Shown here in pieces: positions 58,101 through 64,000 of a stretch of DNA of 64,000 bases. Under the pieces are notes generated by a model, which saw nothing but the letters and a program-made list of their open reading frames with translations, was not told where the DNA came from and made no database searches. The DNA is from Astropecten irregularis (lineage: Eukaryota > Echinodermata > Asteroidea > Paxillosida > Astropectinidae), in the NCBI GenBank assembly GCA_963971285.1, contig OZ020250.1, forward strand, positions 21,790,783 to 21,854,782, read 5' to 3'. Each line of letters starts with the position of its first letter. The stretch's first letter is position 1. A program made the position numbers and the translations under genes.

Positions 58101-60559
58101 GTTTATGTGTGGTTCTTAAAAGAACCGGTGGTGTAATCGACATTTCAAACATCATGCTCTGTTCATCTTCAGGAGAATTTTCATTTGTGAAAATTCAACA
58201 TGAATGATTTGTCTGTGAAATATCATGCATGCTAGTTGTTATGAAAGGAAAGTGAAGGATTCAGTTTCTCCTAAGTCAGAGTTGCATGCCTGTTAGTTGC
58301 AGTATAAACCTCTGGCTTGCTTCAGACATGGCTTTAAAAGCAGCACTTCTGCATTGTGAATCTTAATACATTTCAGACATGTTATGACCCCTTTATGCAG
58401 ATAGTCTAGAACTGTGTATTGAAAGTATGTGAGAAAAGGATTGTTGGACACTGCGCTAAAATCTTGTACCGTCGCTATCCGCGAAAGGCTCCGGGTATGT
58501 CGAAACACGATGCAAAACTGTGAATCCCATTTGTGTCGTGATGTGGCTGACCGTCTCACTTTACATGTTAGAGTATCGTTGTTAGCGTTTTTTCCTTGTA
58601 ATCTTAGGAACTGGACGCCTCTCTGTGCTGAGTCTCATGTGTAATTGTTGTAAGATTGACCAAGTAGTCATGTTGTAGCGTTGATGGTATTTCTTGAACG
58701 TATGTATACAGACTTTTTTGCGCAAAGGGCACAGTCGTCTACAGACATGCATATGTACGATGATCATGATTATACGCGTCGCCCTCTTTTCCTTTACATC
58801 CCCCCCCCCCCATGGTATTTCAGCCCCACTTTGACATTTCCGGCTGCTGGTAAGTACCGATACGTTGGTGTTGATTGGCCCACGAGTTGTCTGTGCTGTC
58901 ACGACGATGGCCGGCAGTCGACCGGCGTTCGAGACACTCCCGGCATACGATGCTCATTTGGAGAGAGAACCGCGGGCCGTGGAGTGTTCTTAAAACCCAG
59001 TCAACGGAGTGACCCGTTAAGAATGTCCTCCGTTAATAATCAGGCAGCTCGAGTATGCACATATGCAACCAGGCTGAGTCTGTTGGAATAATTGAATATC
59101 CCAATGTTAGAACCTTCCATCCTTAACCAAGATTTAGTTATGCAGCACAGTCAGACACGTATTCCCTGATACACATCTTTCATCATCTCCCTTCCACAAA
59201 ATACTTATTTTAAAAAGTTTTGGCTTTGATTTTTGCAAACTTGGACCGGATGTTTAAAAAATGGAGAACTACAGCAATGAGATTTGGTCTGAGTAGCTTC
59301 CCGGTGATGGACCTTACATATTTCCAGATGTGATCCTTTTGGTTGGCATTCTAATGGTCGCCATCCCTAATTGCTGGGATGGTTACATGCTCTGCTTGTC
59401 ATTGCTCTGGGCATGAAGTCTGCGTACCTTAGTCTGCATCCATTTTTATTTTTACATCAAATCCCGACCTTGACCTTCGCATCCTGTCAAAAAAAGAGGA
59501 AAAAAACCTGACAGTACAGCGTTTGTTCCGTTCTATATGAACATTGGTTGTCACGGTTGTCAAAACGATGAAGCCTACTTTCAGCATTTTCCATCAAATT
59601 TCATATTAAAAAATAATTTTATTGATTGATTTTTGTTTTGTTTAAGGTTGTCTTTCCTCTTTGATATGTCATTTTCAAGTACCTCCCAATACCTCCACCC
59701 TTTTGCCGTCCTCCCACGTATTCCAAACACACTCACCTTGTCCGATCCTCGGCAAGGAGTCAGATAATTGCCAATTGAACATTGTCGACTCGTGGGCTAA
59801 TTTTAGCCGTGCCCAGCGCAGAACGGGAACAAAAAACAACACCCAACTATCAATAGCCGAGGGCACGAAATATGCGCACGCGACCGTTTCGGGAATGAAG
59901 TCATATTTTTGGAACTGTTTTTCAGCCGGCGCCGCGAGGCATGTTTTGCACGTGCATGTCATGGCGAGTAGTCCCACAGGTCAATAAGTCAATCTCATGG
60001 TGCCCACGTCCTCCAACTGGTCTTGCACCTCGGGTCCCTCATGGGCATTCAACATTGCATCGGTCAGCATACTAAGCAACAAGCTAGGTGGAGGTGACCA
60101 GTCCTGCCTCACTTCGAACTGTAATTAATATTGGTCATTGCAGCAAATTCTTTGCATCAGGCTCCGCACAAGTTGTGACATTGAGTGAAGTTATTAGTAT
60201 TTGCTTGTACGCGCGAGACCCTGCAATGCATCAGATCTGCAAACACCTACATCTGCTGTGTATACCTAAGTCATCGTATCAGACGTCCGAAGATCTACTC
60301 TCCATTTCTTTAATCACTTCTTTTCATCATTATTAGACAAGTCTTTTTCTGGAGATTCCAAGTGAACAGGTAGATGATGCAATAGATGCATGCACTTGTA
60401 CACTTGAGAATGGCCAGACACGATCTACATGAGCAGAAAGAACTTCTCAAATCTTCAAGGCATTTCCTTAGAAATTATTCATGTAACTCTCATCATAAAC
60501 ATTGATTTTTGTTTATGCAAAGCGCATTACCGGCGATAATATGGAAACGACCTTTTTCA
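58101..60559 (+). other. Intron with two CG-rich islands
   Basis: 58850-59060 and 59700-59960 are richer in CG than the surrounding intron and have no splice-bounded open frame. They may be regulatory. C run near 58800-58811. Confidence 0.3.
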
Positions 60560-60717
60560 GGCTGCGCATGTTTAAAGGCAGAGTCGTCCAATATGGAAGG
60601 ACGGGGAACCCTTCAGATCAGAACTAGGTCATCCCCGCCTCCCTCTCGCAGTCATCAAGGGGCTCACTTGCAGCGGAGCAAGGAGGTACTCAACAGGCAC
60701 CATCATGATGCCCAGAG
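60560..60717 (+). CDS. Low-confidence exon candidate, Ser/Pro/His-rich
   Basis: Acceptor ACCTTTTTCAG and donor GTGAGA (60718) bound a frame containing KAESSNMEGRGTLQIRTRSS followed by a Ser/Pro-rich and His-rich stretch. The composition is linker-like. No family is recognised and the link to the DGK exon is unproven; it could be chance. Confidence 0.18.
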
Positions 60718-62439
60718 AGTGAGAACGTGTCATTGTTTCACATTATCACACCCCCTCCTCCTTCTTTCCCTCCCCTTACAGTCTTGCCCAGCAGCAACAA
60801 ACAACGTGCCGCATTAATGCTGCGCGATGATAACAGCGGTAACGATTTCACTATGAATTCAGTGCTGAACTCAGGTAACTTATTCCTGTGTCGCAATGAT
60901 TACTGAAAAATGCATTTGTGAACATACTCATCGGGTAAAAGTTCCCCTTTCTAAAATAGAATGAAAAAATACTTCATGCTGATCAAATCAAGATAGGATT
61001 TTGCTATTATTTTAAGCTTTAAAGCCATTACTAACACTACATATTTACTGCAAAGTGCATTATGCACTGCAAAATTGAATTTAATGAAAAAGGGTTTGTC
61101 TGAAAATTGAACATTGTCAAATCCATCTGAAATCCATCTCATGCCGGATGCAGTTTGGAAACTTGATATTGATTTTCCTCTTTTTTCGCATAATGTGTTC
61201 ATTCAGATAAGAGATGATTGCAGATTAAATCGCATTGAAATTGAATTCAGGTCATACAAAATTAAGCCAAATCTAGACTTCACTGAAAAGGAGTGAAATA
61301 AAATTGTGCTGGATATTTTTGTGGTGGATTGTAGAGCCTTAAAAGCAATCACTTTAATGGGGCAGGTCCAATTCTGGTAAGGGAAGCAGACGTGACATCC
61401 TGCAACGATGATGAGAATGAAATCGGAATCAAGACGGTTGGCCTCTGTGTCTTCAGATCAACCTCTCAGAATAAGACTTCCAGAAGAGATTGACTCCTTT
61501 GACAATCATGTGATGTTGTTTGCACCAGACCTCATCTTTCAGTACATGGAGATGAAACTTTAAAGGTAGTATGTACGATTGGTAAGATGCAGAACAATCG
61601 TGGCTTAGTTTCCAGTGTGAAAGATACAATCTACAAAGTTTTTCAGAAATGATGCCATAAACAAGGGAAACAAGTCGAGCGATCAAATTCATGAGATGTC
61701 GTGATGCTGGTGGCGACTTCTAGCCTTCGTCAGGCAACTGAAGAACTGGATGCTGCGGTGTCCAATATATCCTGTTGGTCCGCATCCGTGTTCATACTTG
61801 AGAAAATTTGTGCCAGCTAATTTGGGTCATTTTTACACAGTAAGAACTTGCTCAAATCCCGTTATCTATTGTCTTTCTAACAAACAATTTCAATACTGAT
61901 TTTAATGAAATTTGCACAGTAAATTACTTTTATGTTTAGATGAATATAGTTGAACATTAGATGATTGGATTTCCTTTTCCAAAACCAAACATAATACACT
62001 ACCTTTAACCTTATTCCATAAACTAAACTTAATTACTACAGTCAATAAACAAAACAAACAACTTCAGTCAGTAAAATGACATCTACATCACTGCGTGCCC
62101 CCAAGGGGGCGTCTAAATATGGAATCCTGGCCGTAAAGTAGACCTACCTTTCTTTTTTATTTCTGTGGCAGGCTTTTTTCCTCCTCTTGTGTATATAAAT
62201 TCATATGCAGTGCCATTAAGTGCGGGGGAATTATTATAAAAAGAAATGAAAGAATTATATTAAGAAGGTCGGATGAGATGCCCAGTGGGATGAGCAGTTG
62301 AAAATATCCGAGTGATCTGCTCGCCATTCTCATTTCCTGGGGAATACTTTTCACGCAGTGGTGGATTCAAGTGGAGATATTTTGTTCAAGCGCAAGTGCT
62401 TTGTATCTTTTGTGGAGTGCAGGTGGCCAACCGACTGTC
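60718..62439 (+). other. Intron, no gene recognised
   Basis: 61561-61720 begins TTAAAGGTAGTATGTACGAT, in the style of a dispersed repeat. No exon supported. Confidence 0.3.
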
Positions 62440-62745
62440 CACAACTCTAGAAAAGTAGTGGATGTTTTGAAGGAGAAGAGTGGAGCTGTGGACATGCTGG
62501 GACAAAATGAAGGCTTTTTAGGAAAAGAAGTGGATTTTGCGGGGGAAAGTAGTTGACTTTTTGGAAAAGATGTGGACATTTTTGGAAAAGTACATGTAGT
62601 TGACTATTGGGAAAAGATGTGTACATTTTTGTTTTTTGAAAAGTAGTGGGCTTTTTGGAAAAGTAGTGAGCGTTTTGGAAAAGTAGTGGACATTTTGAAA
62701 AAAAGGAGTAATTCTCTGAAAAATGGTGGGCACAGTGTAAAATGG
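62440..62745. repeat. Minisatellite, AAAAGTAGTGGACATTTTGG units
   Basis: Around ten to twelve degenerate units of about 20-30 bp based on GAAAAGTAGTGGACTTTTTG. On the minus strand this encodes repetitive FPK/HYFSK-type peptides, explaining the overlapping minus-strand open frames. A chance GTAGTGGATGTTTTGAAGGA piece looks like DGK (VVDVLKE) but is part of the array. Confidence 0.8.
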
Positions 62746-64000
62746 ACACAGTGTAAAAAATATGTCTGACATGCAGGTATTGTATGGCATGAGTTACAGA
62801 GTGATATTCCAGAACCAGCCGGTCAATTTATACATATTTGTATGTATATTACATGTACATGTGTACACATACATAATTTATGCATATTGCAGGTGCAGGT
62901 TGGCTTTTACACTCATTTGTGGCTCCATTAGCATTTCTGTATTATTTATTACACATGTACAAATTCATTCTTTATCTCGGTGTTTTGTATGCTGTGCCTC
63001 TGGTACTAATTACGGCGCTCAGTGCCATATCAGACGCAGTCATCGCTGTGCAGCGGTAGAAGGTGGGCCCCAAGTCAGTCCGGCATCTTGTAAATGTTTA
63101 ATTAACTGTCAAAGCTTGCTGCAATGTAGCATTTGAATACCCAACAGTTGCCTTAGGTATACATGCATGTGCAGCATTATGACTACAGTCATTACAATTC
63201 TGTTTTCCAATCCACCCAATGATTTGTTTCCCTTGGGGGTGGGGGAGAGGGGGACCTGCTGAACAATTTTCTTATCACTTATCAGATGCTGAATGGAGAT
63301 TACGGGAGATTTGTTTGAGCCAAGAGAAACTTCGTGCTAATCACCGTCTCTTTGTACAACAGGATTATATGATAAGATCATTATATGGAGAGCTATTCAG
63401 AGATAGCTTCAGATAGCGAAGGAGATGAAGAGAGGAACAGGAACATACAAAAACAACAAATAATATCGGTGATGCACCACTGATTGAATTGCCTCAAGCT
63501 TATACTTCGTATTTATTTGTAAATTTTCATTTCTAAGCTGTAGTCATTCAGTTGAGCACTATAATAGGAATGGTTTCTTCGTTATTTTACGACTCGGTTT
63601 ATTAACGGGAGGAATATACCAGAGACAAATCCCAGCCCTGTGGCAGTGTAACATGACCAGATGTTTTTGTTTTGTTTTTCAATCTTTGCTTTGTTTATTT
63701 ACTGCCGGTACAAATTTTGAAGGATGAGTTTATGAGGACGTCCTCAGTTTTATAAATAGCTTTACCAAGGTGATTAAAGATGAATATTTTGGCTTCATTT
63801 TGATTCCTGTTTTGCAGACCTGGAATTGTAAATTATGTTTTTGCTAATTTTTTTTTTATATCAAACGCATTGGCCTTTTGGGTTTCTATGGAGATATGAC
63901 TTGTTGCCAATCTTCCCCGACGATAATTAGGGTGAAACCGACACGGTTGAAAAAGCAGATGAAGATGAAAGCCTGGCTGAGCAGGTTGTTCAAAATAGCT
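62746..64000 (+). other. Intron to window end, no confident exon
   Basis: An open frame near 63289-63416 follows a CAG and reads fairly protein-like (LSQEKLRANHRLFVQQDYM) but has no donor before its stop region and no family match. The window ends inside non-coding DNA. Confidence 0.3.

Noticed and set aside
58681-59091. 136-codon + strand frame
   Set aside because: It spans a C homopolymer and a CG-rich block with no splice signals or domain; the composition explains the open frame.
62449-62500. Second DGK exon suggested by VVDVLKEK
   Set aside because: The sequence is one unit of the AAAAGTAGTGGA minisatellite, and no acceptor in the right phase precedes it.
63289-63416. Protein-like frame LSQEKLRANHRLFVQQDYM as an exon
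   Set aside because: No donor before the stop and no recognised family; could be a terminal exon but nothing supports it.

Overview
The window is eukaryotic: genes are split by GT-AG introns, gene density is low, base composition is AT-leaning, and short dispersed repeats are abundant. The style (large introns, many foldback or MITE-type elements with GGGGCCAATTTCA-like ends, frequent ACATGTACATGT motifs, tRNA-like repeats, Penelope/hammerhead-type remnants) and the vertebrate-like PPCS and DGK protein pieces suggest a marine invertebrate deuterostome, most likely an echinoderm. The species is an inference; the sequence does not settle it.

Layout on the + strand. (1) 741-2847: the last four coding exons of PPCS (phosphopantothenate--cysteine ligase, coenzyme A synthesis). 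The phases are continuous and the stop is intact. The first coding part, about 70 residues, must lie upstream of the window. (2) About 2.85-8 kb: 3' flank and intergenic DNA with several MITEs, a Penelope-type hammerhead-like remnant close behind the PPCS stop, and one orphan exon-like stretch. (3) About 8.8-15.9 kb: candidate exons of an unrecognised multi-pass membrane protein. The last three (14126-14216, 15533-15618, 15662-15868) join with matching phases and end in a hydrophilic tail with a PDZ-ligand-like C terminus. (4) 18007-18064: a clean first coding exon (good start context, in-frame upstream stop, GTAAGT donor) resembling the N terminus of type I diacylglycerol kinases. (5) 18065-64000: apparently the beginning of a very large first intron of that gene. 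No further exon could be assigned with confidence. It is filled with repeats: a 116-bp perfect-looking palindrome, three copies of a tRNA-like foldback element, two minisatellites, several MITE families, two more hammerhead-like sites and a few exon-like or regulatory-looking islands.

The known genes are functionally unrelated neighbours (CoA synthesis and lipid second-messenger signalling). The most notable content is the repeat biology: hammerhead-like motifs, foldback tRNA-like elements, MITEs with swapped termini, and a POU-octamer palindrome. No bacterial operon, CRISPR array or complete autonomous transposon was seen. All calls come from reading the sequence; nothing was verified by database search.
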